From positions 1 through 37,208 of the forward strand of contig JAADIU010000184.1 of the NCBI GenBank assembly GCA_013151185.1: a stretch of 37,208 bases of DNA. The letters run 5' to 3'. Positions 8,752 through 17,737 of the stretch are shown one piece after another. This stretch comes from Planctomycetota bacterium. GTDB taxonomy: Bacteria > Planctomycetota > Phycisphaerae > UBA1845. Made by a program: the position numbers and the translations under genes. Every line of letters starts with the position of its first letter. Positions within the stretch are counted from its first letter, which is position 1. Under the pieces are notes generated by a model. That model saw nothing but the letters and a program-made list of their open reading frames with translations, was not told the DNA's origin and did not search any database.

Positions 8752-9396
8752 ATGGCCAACATACCCCCACCCCCTGATCCAATCGACGATGCGGAAAAAT
8801 TCTCCGACCCGCTGAGTCCGACTTCGCCCACACCGGTGCCTGCCAGCGATCCACCTGTGCTTGCGATCGGTGGTGGAGACGGTGCTTCGGCTGACCCTGC
8901 GAATGAGAAATCGGTTTGGCAAGGGCGGACCGACTGGCGCCATTACATCGGAATCTGTTTGGTCTCGGGGTCAGCGATCATATTGGCGTGGACGATTATC
9001 ATCTACGCAGCATCGAAGACTTCGCTGTCCGGCTGGTGGGCGCTGATCATTGGCGTGCTGTTGACTGGCCTGGTCGTGGTGATCGTTGGCGGATGGATTC
9101 TGCTTCAAATCCTGCGAACGCGCTACCGTCTGACGGACCAGCGATTGTTCGTCGAACGTGGCATTTTTTCGCAGACAATCGACCAAAGCGAATTGATCCG
9201 CGTCGACGATGTGCGACTGCGAAAAAAATTCACCGATCGCATCTTCGGCTTGGGTTCAATCGAACTGCTGACCACCGACACCTCCGACCGCGGCTTGATC
9301 ATCGAAGGCGTCGCCAACCCGGAAAAAATCGCAGAACACATCCGCACCCGAATGCGCGAACTAAGAAGCCGCTCCCTCTTCATCGAAAACCTGTAG
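8752..9396 (+). CDS. PH domain-containing membrane protein (bPH2/DUF304, YdbS-like)
   Basis: Two TM segments then TRYRLTDQRLFVERGIFSQTIDQSELIRVDDVRLRKKFTDRIFGLGSIELLTTDTSDRGLIIEGVANPEKIAEHIR. Confidence 0.85.
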   Translation: MANIPPPPDPIDDAEKFSDPLSPTSPTPVPASDPPVLAIGGGDGASADPANEKSVWQGRTDWRHYIGICLVSGSAIILAWTIIIYAASKTSLSGWWALIIGVLLTGLVVVIVGGWILLQILRTRYRLTDQRLFVERGIFSQTIDQSELIRVDDVRLRKKFTDRIFGLGSIELLTTDTSDRGLIIEGVANPEKIAEHIRTRMRELRSRSLFIENL

Positions 9397-9456
9397 CGCT
9401 CGATTTCAGCAATGAATCGCGGCGACTCTCAACTCGGCTCGCCGGGTAAAAAGAAA

Positions 9457-9487
9457 ACACCGGGCTGTCCGCTGGGACAGACCCGGT
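9457..9487 (-). terminator. Intrinsic terminator, probably of the EF-G transcript
   Basis: Minus strand: CACCGGG-t-CTGTCC-cagc-GGACAG-CCCGGTG followed by TTTTCTTTTT. Confidence 0.75.
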
Positions 9488-9694
9488 GCCTTCCGGAGGG
9501 GAAAAGCTTTATGGCGAATCGCCGATGGCGAAGGTCCGCATAACTTGTCTCTCAGAACTTTGTAGGTCGCCGAAACCCCGAAGGCAAATCGCGTTTCCTT
9601 TTATTTTACAGAAAGTTACATCGCGAGCCTGCCCCAGCGATGGGGCCTGAAGTTTCACTTTACCTGTCCCTGCGGGGGTGCAATTCCTAAGCCG

Positions 9695-9761
9695 GTTCCG
9701 CCAATGATCGAACAGTGCCGCGATCCAATACCCACCCGTGAAACGGGCGGGGCACCCGATG
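9695..9761 (-). repeat. Intergenic hairpin plus GCGGCACTGTTC element, copy B
   Basis: Minus strand: catcgggtgccCCGCCCGT-ttc-ACGGGTGGgtattggatcGCGGCACTGTTCGATCATTGGCGGaaccgg. Confidence 0.5.
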
Positions 9762-9786
9762 CTGTTCGTTCTTTGCATGAACCCGC

Positions 9787-11814
9787 TTAGCTCTTCGCGT
9801 CTTCATCCTTTTTGTTCTGGGCGATGATCTGTTGCAGGATGTTTGGCGGTACCGATTCGTAGTGCGAGAACTCCAGCGTGTAGCTCCCCTGCCCACCGGT
9901 GATGCTCGACAGTCTTGAGTTGTAATCGGACAACTCGCCCAGAGGAACCTGAGCCGTCAACACCGACAGACCACCCGGCAAGCCTTCCTGGCCTTGGGGA
10001 CGGCCTCTGCGTGATGCGAGGTCGCCTTGGATATCACCGACGTTGTCCCTCGGGACCGTGACTTCGATTTCCACGATGGGTTCGAGCAAGGTGGGTTTGG
10101 ATTTCATGAACCCTTCCCGAAACGCACCGCGACCCGCAATCTGAAAAGCGATGTCCTTGCTATCGACCGGGTGGGTTTTGCCGTCGACCAATTCGACCGT
10201 GACATCGACGATGGGGTAGCCCGCCAGCACACCTTCGTTCATCTGAGCGCGAATGCCTTTGTCGACGCTGACGCGGAACGGCTGATCGATCGCCCCACCG
10301 AAAATCTTGTCGACGAATTGGTAACCCTCACCGCGTTCGCTTGGCAACACGTTGATGAAGACGCGGCCAAACTGACCTGCGCCACCGGACTGCTTCTTGT
10401 GCGTATACTCGATGTTGTCCGCGCGTCCAAGAATCGTTTCGCGATATGGGACTTTTGGCGACCTGGTGACGACCTCCAACTTGTAGTGATGCTCCATCCG
10501 TTTGAGTACCGTGCGAATGTGCAGGTCACCGATGCCGTGGATGACAAGTTCATGCGTGGTGGGGTCGCGCTCGATGTCGAGGCAGTAGTCCTCTTCGCTG
10601 AACTTCTTGAGGGCTGCGGTAATTTTGTCTTCATCACCGTGGGTTTTCGATTCGATGGCCTTGGCAAACATCGGTTTGGGTCGCTTGGGCATTTCGATAA
10701 TGCCGCCCTGATCCGTGAAGATCACGTCACCAATGTGCAGGTCCAACTTGGCGACGGCAATAATATCGCCCGCCGATGCGGCATCGATATCCGCGTGGTC
10801 CCCGCCCTGGAATCGGCTGATGTGCCCAAGGCGCATGCCCTTGCGCTCGTGAACCGTTTTGACGGAACCGTCGCTGCCCAGCGTCCCCGTGTGTACGCGA
10901 ATGAACGAATATTTGATGTGGCTCTTCGGGTCGCCCATCACCTTGACGACCTGACCGACAAATGGACCGTCGGCTTTGGGTTCGATCTCGATTTTTTCGT
11001 CGTCGCGAACGAGCGTGCGCTTTTTGCCTTCGAGCGGTGACGGCGCGAATTTGACCAACGTAGCCAGCAACTCATCGACGCCTACATCACCGGTCGCATT
11101 TGCAAAAAGGATCGGTACGATTTCGCCCGAAACACAAGCCTTGCAAGCAGCGGCCAAGACTTCCTCGTCCGACGCTTCGCCACCGAGGTATTTTTCCATC
11201 AGTGCGTCATCAGCGCCGACGATTGCTTCCAACACCGCCTCGTGTACCGCGCTCACATCGCCAAAATCAGAATCGCCCGACTTGTTTGCCAGACAATCGA
11301 TCACACCCGTCCCGCCGCCCGTGGGCAAATTGATCGGAACGCACGCGCCACCGAAGAACTCCTGCACCGACCCGACCAACTCTTCAAGGTTGACGTTGTC
11401 GGAATCGATCTTGTTGATGACGATCATGCGGGCAAGGCCGTAATTCTTCGCCCGGTCTCGCATCTTTCGTGTGTTCACCTCGATACCGGAAGCGGCTGAA
11501 ATAACCACGATGGCTGTCTCTGCACCCGCGAGAACTGCGACCGCCTGCCCGCAGTAGTCGGTGGCACCGGGCGTATCGAGAAGGTTGACGTGCTTGCCCT
11601 CATGCGCGATGTGGCAGAACGAAGCATCGATCGAGTGGGCTGCGTCCTTTTCATCGTCGGCGAAATCCAGAATGGAGGTCTTGTCGGGCACGCTGCCAAG
11701 GCGATTGGTCACGCCCGTTTTAAAGAGTAAAGCCTCTGCAAGAGAGGTTTTTCCTGCCCCTGAGTGACCCACAAGAACGACGTTGCGAATGTCTGCGATT
11801 GGAAACGTGGCCAT
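9787..11814 (-). CDS. fusA: Elongation factor G (EF-G-like/EF-G2-type paralogue)
   Basis: ATG at 11814 gives 675 aa: MATFPIADIRNVVLVGHSGAGKTSLAEALLF, LLDTPGATDYCGQ, VINKIDSD, KVPYRETI, GGQGSYTLEFSHYESVPPNILQQII. P-loop GHSGAGKT rather than the canonical AHIDAGKT. Confidence 0.93.
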   Translation of the reverse strand: MATFPIADIRNVVLVGHSGAGKTSLAEALLFKTGVTNRLGSVPDKTSILDFADDEKDAAHSIDASFCHIAHEGKHVNLLDTPGATDYCGQAVAVLAGAETAIVVISAASGIEVNTRKMRDRAKNYGLARMIVINKIDSDNVNLEELVGSVQEFFGGACVPINLPTGGGTGVIDCLANKSGDSDFGDVSAVHEAVLEAIVGADDALMEKYLGGEASDEEVLAAACKACVSGEIVPILFANATGDVGVDELLATLVKFAPSPLEGKKRTLVRDDEKIEIEPKADGPFVGQVVKVMGDPKSHIKYSFIRVHTGTLGSDGSVKTVHERKGMRLGHISRFQGGDHADIDAASAGDIIAVAKLDLHIGDVIFTDQGGIIEMPKRPKPMFAKAIESKTHGDEDKITAALKKFSEEDYCLDIERDPTTHELVIHGIGDLHIRTVLKRMEHHYKLEVVTRSPKVPYRETILGRADNIEYTHKKQSGGAGQFGRVFINVLPSERGEGYQFVDKIFGGAIDQPFRVSVDKGIRAQMNEGVLAGYPIVDVTVELVDGKTHPVDSKDIAFQIAGRGAFREGFMKSKPTLLEPIVEIEVTVPRDNVGDIQGDLASRRGRPQGQEGLPGGLSVLTAQVPLGELSDYNSRLSSITGGQGSYTLEFSHYESVPPNILQQIIAQNKKDEDAKS

Positions 11815-12092
11815 CCATCGACTCCTCGAAGAAAGGTCAGACTGTTTTTGTTTATGGCGAAGACCCTCAGTGTAGCGGAGAACGCATGGCGCTGGCAACA
11901 CGGGCGGGGCGAGCATCTGCCCCGCGATGAAAATCCTCTCTGGCCAGAGCAAAACGTCCGCAAGCAATGCCGACATATTCAACTTAGGTTGGTTGGGTTT
12001 TCGCGATCGGGCGAACAGGCGCGGGTTGCGGTAACCCACGCGCAACACAACCGACTCACATTGACGGCTCGGGCCTCGATCGCCATGATCAG

Positions 12093-12740
12093 ATGGCTGT
12101 TGTTGAGGTGGCTGCGGTGTTGGGTTTGGGCAATAGGAACAAACGGTTGAAATCGGATTTCATGCAATCTTCGTGTCGGGCCCGACCGTTGCGATTTGGC
12201 AGCCTCGTCCTGGAGACGGCAGCGGTGCTGGCGCTCGGAGCGACAATCGCCCTGGCCTTCAACTTCATGAAAGACAAGGACAACCGATTCAAAGTTTTTC
12301 ACAATTATTTGAATCTTCCCGCACCGACCGATTCGGATGAGAACGAACGGTTTCAGTTTATCGACCACGATCAAACGATCGAAGCGTTCCAAAGCGAGGC
12401 GTTCGAGAACGGAACGTATATCTTCATCGATGCGCGAAATGACGAAGCGTACGCCGAAAAGCACATCCCCGGTGCGTACCAACTCGATCATTACTACGCA
12501 GACCGCTACATCGAATCGCTGCTTCCCATCTGCCGCGATGCGGATCAAATCATTGTCTACTGCAATGGCGGTAAGTGCGACGACAGCAAACTTGCAACGC
12601 TCGACCTGATTGACAACGGCGTCGCTGAACACAAATTGTTCGTTTACAAGGGCGGGGTTGTCGCATGGAATGAGGATGGCTTACCCTTTGAACGCGGCGA
12701 ACGAGGCAGTGGCGACATCGTCTATGATGACCCAGAGTGA
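12093..12740 (+). CDS. Membrane-anchored rhodanese-domain protein
   Basis: N-terminal TM (LVLETAAVLALGATIALAFNF), then IFIDARNDEAYAEKHIPGAYQLD...IIVYCNGGKCDDS...VYKGGVVAWNEDGLP. Start could instead be 12162. Confidence 0.85.
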   Translation: MAVVEVAAVLGLGNRNKRLKSDFMQSSCRARPLRFGSLVLETAAVLALGATIALAFNFMKDKDNRFKVFHNYLNLPAPTDSDENERFQFIDHDQTIEAFQSEAFENGTYIFIDARNDEAYAEKHIPGAYQLDHYYADRYIESLLPICRDADQIIVYCNGGKCDDSKLATLDLIDNGVAEHKLFVYKGGVVAWNEDGLPFERGERGSGDIVYDDPE

Positions 12741-13311
12741 CCCCACAAAACATGGCTGGTTGAAGTTCCTCGATCACACCGGGTATCCATTGTTGATCGC
12801 GCGCGCGGTGTTGGGTGGTGTGTTCATCTCGATGGGCATCAGCAAGGTCGGCGCTCCCGTTGACTTCCTGAAACTGCTGAACCAATACGACATGTTTCCC
12901 AGTGGTGCGTTCGCCGTGCAAAATTTTATAGCTCTGACTTTGCCATGGATTGAAGTGCTTTGTGGTGTGCTTCTGTTGTTGGGATTGTTGATCCGCGGCG
13001 CGTCGTTGACCCTTCTATTGATGCTGACGGTGTTCACCATCGTGATCGCAATTCGGGCGATCGGGATCTACAGCGAAGGCGACTTCAAATCCTTCTGCGA
13101 CGTGGCTTTCGACTGCGGATGCGGCGGTGGACCGCAGGGAATGTGCAAAAAACTACCGGAAAATTTGGCCCTCTGGGTTCTCTGCTGGGTCCCTTTGCTC
13201 TCTGCAAGCCGACGTTTTTGCCTGGCCGGCGTCCTTGGAAAAAGCGCAATCGCGGACGATCCCGATTGCAAAACGAGCGAAGCCCAAAGCCCGCCTTCCA
13301 CCTCGAACTGA
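12724..13311 (+). CDS. MauE/DoxX-like membrane protein with conserved cysteines
   Basis: ATG at 12724 overlaps the rhodanese stop. LIARAVLGGVFISMGISKVGAPVDFLKLLNQYDMFP...LPWIEVLCGVLLLLGLL...FCDVAFDCGCGGGPQGMCKKLPENL. Confidence 0.82.
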   Translation: MMTQSDPTKHGWLKFLDHTGYPLLIARAVLGGVFISMGISKVGAPVDFLKLLNQYDMFPSGAFAVQNFIALTLPWIEVLCGVLLLLGLLIRGASLTLLLMLTVFTIVIAIRAIGIYSEGDFKSFCDVAFDCGCGGGPQGMCKKLPENLALWVLCWVPLLSASRRFCLAGVLGKSAIADDPDCKTSEAQSPPSTSN

Positions 13312-13651
13312 CTCGTCTTTCCTTCCTCTGTCAGTCGCGCAACAACGACTCCGACACACTGACACGCGCGTCAGACACCCTGTGCAAACCCACCGCAAAC
13401 GGGCCATTTTAGTCCTTATTTACGCTGAAAATGCGATATCCGCCCTTGCTCCCAAGTCGCCGCGAAGATGAGTCGAAACCAGAATTTAACAGCGCGCGGT
13501 TCGATTGACGCAATGCACTTCGCATGATCGGAACATGGCGAACAAGCCGAATCGCCATCGGAAATGGGTGGGGTTCGACAGCTCTGTCATGTGTGCCCAA
13601 TCGACAAACGACGAATGGCGCAACCCCCTCGCCCAAGGTGGTCCTCATTCC

Positions 13652-13675
13652 ACCCTATTTTTTTAGGGTTTTTTG
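13652..13675 (+). terminator. Weak candidate intrinsic terminator
   Basis: ACCCTA-ttttt-TAGGGT followed by a T-run; short 6-bp stem. Confidence 0.3.
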
Positions 13676-13834
13676 ATTAAGAATTGCTTGCCATTACTGC
13701 CGATTTCCTCCAATGTATCGCGCGACAGGCATTGCGATTGTGAAAATCTTGCCCGAAACGTAGGGCAGAATTGGTTTTGAAACATGCTGGGCAAGAGCCC
13801 GGCGCAACAGAAACGAAACGAAAGGACTCAATTG

Positions 13835-14170
13835 ATGGCAAAGAAGAAAGTGGCAAAGAAATTGAACATTAAAGCCCGCACCAAAAGTGAAATCTATCGT
13901 GAGCTCTCAGAGCGTACTGAACTTTCACGCAAGCAGGTCGTCGCGGTGTTTGAAGAAATGTCGTCCATGATCAAGAAGGACCTGGGCAAGCGCGGTCCCG
14001 GCGTATTCACGGTGCCCGGATTGATGAAGGTCAAAGTCGTACGCAAGCCCGCCACGAAGGCGCGCAAAGGCATCAATCCGTTTACGCAGGAAGAAATGAT
14101 GTTCAAAGCCAAACCGGCTCGCAACGTCGTGAAGGCCACACCGCTCAAAGCGATGAAAGACATGGTCTAA
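13835..14170 (+). CDS. HU/IHF-family DNA-binding protein
   Basis: ATG at 13835: MAKKKVAKKLNIKARTKSEIYRELSERTELSRKQVVAVFEEMSSMIKKDLGKRGPGVFTVPGLMKVKVVRKPATKARKGINPFTQEEMMFKAKPARNVVK. Confidence 0.85.
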   Translation: MAKKKVAKKLNIKARTKSEIYRELSERTELSRKQVVAVFEEMSSMIKKDLGKRGPGVFTVPGLMKVKVVRKPATKARKGINPFTQEEMMFKAKPARNVVKATPLKAMKDMV

Positions 14171-14226
14171 GCACTCGCGGTCCAGGCATCTGCGTTTGTT
14201 GATGCAAATATTTTGGAACGTTGATT

Positions 14227-14264
14227 GAATCGGAGCGCGTTGCGAAAGCAGCGTGCTCCGATTC
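14227..14264. terminator. 17-bp stem hairpin with GAAA tetraloop between HU-like gene and glmM
   Basis: gaatcggagcgcgttgc-GAAA-gcagcgtgctccgattc; fully paired stem with two G-U wobbles; no clear T-run, so role as bidirectional terminator is tentative. Confidence 0.55.
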
Positions 14265-14300
14265 TCTTGCGCATATTCTGCTTGCGCATGTCCCGAATGG

Positions 14301-15659
14301 TTACGGAGTGCGATCAACAATCGCTTGCACGCGGTTGACAAGTTCCTCGGCAGTCTTGCGATCTGCGGCTTCTCCGATGACGCGCATGATGGGTTCCGTG
14401 TTGCTGCCGCGAACATGCACCCAACCTTCGGGCCAATCGATCCGCACACCATCGATCGTGCTCGGATTGTGCGATCGGTACGCGTCTTCCACAGCGCCGA
14501 GGACGCGGGCGATTCTGTCTTTCGCGCACGCCATTTTTGTTTTGAGCACTTCATATTTTGGAAGGTCCGCAACGACGCCTGACAACGATTGATCGGATGC
14601 GGCTAACATGTCGAGCACAAGCGCCATTCCCCCAATGCTGTCGCGAACGTAAACGATCCGCGGATCAATGATGCCTCCGTTTCCCTCTCCGCCGATTACA
14701 CATCCGGTTTCCTTCATTTTTTCGACGACGTTGGCTTCCCCCACAGCGCTGCGGTGAACGACGCAGGTATCACCGTAGCGGGCCGCGAGGTCGTCGATCA
14801 TTCGGGAGGTCGAAAGATTTGCACACACGGGACCGGGGGTCGTTTCAAAGATGCGCTTTGCGCCCAAGACGAGCGTGAACTCCTCACCGATAAACGCACC
14901 CTTTTCGTCAACCACTGCCAACCGATCCGCGTCCGGGTCCTGGGCAAAACCGATGTCCGCACCCATCGCCTTCGTTTGCTCGCATAAATCCGTCAGGTTT
15001 TCTGCGATGGGTTCAGGCGTGTGGGCAAACAGCCCCGTCGCTTCCGGATTGAGGTAGGTGACGTCGCAGCCCAGTTCGTCCAGAAGCAGCTTGCCCGCTG
15101 GTTGGCCCGCTCCGTTGACGCTATCCAACACCACCTTGAATCGCCGCGAACGAATCGCCCGAACATCGACAATATTCAGAACTTTTTGCACATGAACTTC
15201 GTTGGCTGAGCGATCTTCGGTCAACAATCCAACGTGCAAGTAGTCCGCCAGATCGAATTCGCCGGACTTTAGAATGTCGATCAACTGCTGGGCGACCGAA
15301 ACAGGTGGCGCGTGCCCGTCCCCCGTCAAAAACTTGATTCCGTTCCACTCCGAAGGATTGTGGCTAGCGGTCAGAATGATACCGCCAGCGGCTTGGTGTT
15401 CGCGAACCATGATCGCGGTTGTGGGTGTCGGGGCGATGCCGATGTCGATGACGTTGGAACCGCCCGCGAGCAAGCCCGCGGCTACTGCGCTTCGCACCAT
15501 GTCACCACTGGGTCGAGAGTCTCGCCCGAGAACGACCGCACCTCCGCCTACATATTTCGCCATCGCGCAGCCGGCAGAGGCGGCGAGTTGAGGCGTCAGT
15601 GTGTCACCGACGATGCCGCGTATTCCGGAGACACCCATCATCAAAGCCATAAAGCACAC
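14301..15659 (-). CDS. glmM: Phosphoglucosamine mutase / phosphohexomutase
   Basis: GVSGIRGIVGDTLTP, VVLGRDSRPSGD, IILTASHNPSEWNGIKFL, AQDPDADRLAVVDEKG, GGEGNGGIIDPRI, RGSNTEPIMRVIGEA. Confidence 0.9.
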   Translation of the reverse strand: MCFMALMMGVSGIRGIVGDTLTPQLAASAGCAMAKYVGGGAVVLGRDSRPSGDMVRSAVAAGLLAGGSNVIDIGIAPTPTTAIMVREHQAAGGIILTASHNPSEWNGIKFLTGDGHAPPVSVAQQLIDILKSGEFDLADYLHVGLLTEDRSANEVHVQKVLNIVDVRAIRSRRFKVVLDSVNGAGQPAGKLLLDELGCDVTYLNPEATGLFAHTPEPIAENLTDLCEQTKAMGADIGFAQDPDADRLAVVDEKGAFIGEEFTLVLGAKRIFETTPGPVCANLSTSRMIDDLAARYGDTCVVHRSAVGEANVVEKMKETGCVIGGEGNGGIIDPRIVYVRDSIGGMALVLDMLAASDQSLSGVVADLPKYEVLKTKMACAKDRIARVLGAVEDAYRSHNPSTIDGVRIDWPEGWVHVRGSNTEPIMRVIGEAADRKTAEELVNRVQAIVDRTP

Positions 15660-15791
15660 CGTTCATTTCAAAGGCGAATCTCGCCGCAACCTCGCAAACA
15701 CTTCGTCAGGAATTATGTGGCATTCAACAGGAATTTTCCAGTTGCTCAAACGACCGGATGCACGCGCACCAGATGCGCGATGGCGATCAAC

Positions 15792-15834
15792 AAAAAGAGC
15801 CCGCGGCAAGATGGTCGCCCATCGCCGCGGGCTC
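15792..15834 (-). terminator. Intrinsic terminator downstream of dnaA
   Basis: Minus strand: GAGCCCGCGGC-gatgggcgaccatctt-GCCGCGGGCTC followed by TTTTTG; perfect 11-bp stem. Confidence 0.85.
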
Positions 15835-15937
15835 GAGGAAGCGATCGCTCCAATTCCGCCCGGCATTCCGTGCCGCAGCGCGACTGGGGCGCGCCTACAT
15901 GTTTCTATGACGACTGCCCTATCGCGAGGCAGATCTG

Positions 15938-17383
15938 CTACGCCTGCTGTACCTGCCCACCATGCTTCGGACCGAGGCCCAACTGATCCTCCAATTGAGT
16001 GATGATGTTGGCGAGGTTGCCTTCTTTTTCACCCGCAGGTGTGGCCCACTTTGCAATTTGTCCGTCGCTGAGGATCTTCTTGATCCTCCTGCACGCGAGG
16101 ATCACCGTGGAGTGGTTTTTGTTGCCCATGAACCGACCGATTTCAGGAAAGCTCATTGCGGTGTGCGTTCGGGCCAGATACATCGCGACACCGCGAGCCA
16201 GCGCAATGGTTCGGGTCTTGCGGGTGGTGTGCAGGTCGTCTGGCGACAGGCCGAAGAAAATCGAAACTGCGCTTTCAATGTCGGTCAGTTTGATGATCGG
16301 CACGGTGTGCTCGATCAAGTCGCCCAGCGCTCGATGGGCAAGCGGCAACGTAAGGGGCACACCGGACAGGCGAGCCAGCGCAACCAATTTCAACAGCGCG
16401 CCTTCAAGTTCACGAACATTCGCTTGAAAATTCGCTGCGATGTATTCGATGATTTCCGGGCGAACCTCGAAGTTGAGCTTCGCCGCGCGTTTTTGCAGCA
16501 CACCCACGCGAGTATGATGATCGGGCGAATCGATCTTGACGACCATCCCTGCGATGAAGCGGCTGACGAGGTGCTCGGATAGGTGCCCGATGAGTTTGGG
16601 ATGGGCGTCGGAGGCCATCACAATCTGCTTGCCCGACGCATCGATCGCGTTGAACGTGTGGAGAAATTCTTCCTGGGTTGCCCGCTTGTTTGCGAAGAAG
16701 TGAACGTCGTCGATGACGAGCACATCAAGCCGACGAAACCGCTGGTGGAACGCGTCGCGCTCACCGTTCTTGATCGCATAGATAAATTGATTCGTGAACT
16801 CTTCGCCGGTGACGTACTTCCAGCGAAGCTCGGGGCGCTTCGAAGTCAGCTCATTGCAAATGGCTTGCAGCAGGTGGGTCTTACCAATACCGCTACCGCC
16901 ATGCAGGAAGAGCGGATTGTACTGGGTGCATGGTGATTCCGAGACCACCCGAGCACAACTGTGGGCCAAACGGTTGGATTCGCCCATGATAAACGTGTCG
17001 AAGGTTCCGGGAAGCCTCGGCGCGTCGGGTGTTGTACCGCGACGCTTCCTCTTGCGGGCAAGTCGCTCAGGATTGTCTGCCGCAAACTGAGACTGCGAGT
17101 CCGGCTGTTTGCGTCGCAGGTCTTTCGCAATGGCCGGATCGATTGAGAACACAATTTCCAGCGGTTTGCTCGTCACCTCTTCTGCGGCTTCCTGAAGGGC
17201 TGCGATGAAGTGACGCTCGATCCACTCACCGACGAACACGTTGGGCACTTCCACACGAACGTGCTCATCGGCGATTGTGAACCGCGTCGCGTTCTTGAAC
17301 CACAACTTGTAATCTTGCGCCCCGATGCGTGAGGCGATGGCATTTTCAAATTGACAGACCGATTCCGCAAGCGGTGAGAGCAT
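15938..17383 (-). CDS. dnaA: Chromosomal replication initiator protein DnaA
   Basis: ATG at 17383. NPLFLHGGSGIGKTHLLQAI, VLVIDDVHFFANKRATQEEFLHTFN, NVRELEGALLKLVAL, C-terminal GRFMGNKNHSTVILACRRIKK. Confidence 0.95.
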   Translation of the reverse strand: MLSPLAESVCQFENAIASRIGAQDYKLWFKNATRFTIADEHVRVEVPNVFVGEWIERHFIAALQEAAEEVTSKPLEIVFSIDPAIAKDLRRKQPDSQSQFAADNPERLARKRKRRGTTPDAPRLPGTFDTFIMGESNRLAHSCARVVSESPCTQYNPLFLHGGSGIGKTHLLQAICNELTSKRPELRWKYVTGEEFTNQFIYAIKNGERDAFHQRFRRLDVLVIDDVHFFANKRATQEEFLHTFNAIDASGKQIVMASDAHPKLIGHLSEHLVSRFIAGMVVKIDSPDHHTRVGVLQKRAAKLNFEVRPEIIEYIAANFQANVRELEGALLKLVALARLSGVPLTLPLAHRALGDLIEHTVPIIKLTDIESAVSIFFGLSPDDLHTTRKTRTIALARGVAMYLARTHTAMSFPEIGRFMGNKNHSTVILACRRIKKILSDGQIAKWATPAGEKEGNLANIITQLEDQLGLGPKHGGQVQQA

Positions 17384-17737
17384 ATCGTTAGACCTCCAGC
17401 GCCAGGCAAGGGCATTGCCGTATAGACGACATTGGTGAATTTCAAAATCTATTGAAACGACAAACGAAAGGAGACAAAAAACGATCGGTGCGGTAGCTGT
17501 GACAGCTGCCCAGTTCGATCGAAGATTGGTTTCCAAGTGAGGGGGAATGTAACACAGGTCCTAAGATTTGGTCAACAGGTTTTTGGCAACCATCTGTCTC
17601 GAAGACCGACCGCTGCGCCTGAACAACAAAACTGATAAGTGGTTAGCGTTTTGAATTTTTTTGAAAAAGTTTAGTTGTTCACAAGCGGACGATCCCGCTG
17701 TTGAAAACCCGTGGAAATATGCGCGATCGCCGACCGC
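17384..17737. other. Candidate oriC (dnaA upstream intergenic region)
   Basis: 354 bp non-coding, contains AT-rich ttttgaatttttttgaaaaagtttag beside TTGTTCACA (17675-17683, one mismatch to TTATNCACA) and TTGTTCAGG on the minus strand (17618-17626). Confidence 0.45.

Noticed and set aside
9509-9778. 89-aa minus-strand ORF after EF-G
   Set aside because: Spans repeat element copy B and structured 3' UTR; no protein-family features.
10027-11040. 337-aa plus-strand ORF
   Set aside because: Fully antisense to the confidently identified EF-G gene.
11979-12632. 217-aa minus-strand ORF
   Set aside because: Antisense to the rhodanese gene, which has clear motifs on the plus strand.
13925-14572. 215-aa minus-strand ORF
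   Set aside because: Antisense to the HU-like gene and overlaps glmM 3' end in another frame.
15663-15866. 67-aa minus-strand ORF downstream of dnaA
   Set aside because: Contains the dnaA intrinsic terminator hairpin and T-run; no family recognised.
15312-15986. 224-aa plus-strand ORF
   Set aside because: Antisense to glmM and dnaA ends and runs through the terminator.
15962-16936. Plus-strand ORFs of 206 and 117 aa
   Set aside because: Antisense to dnaA.
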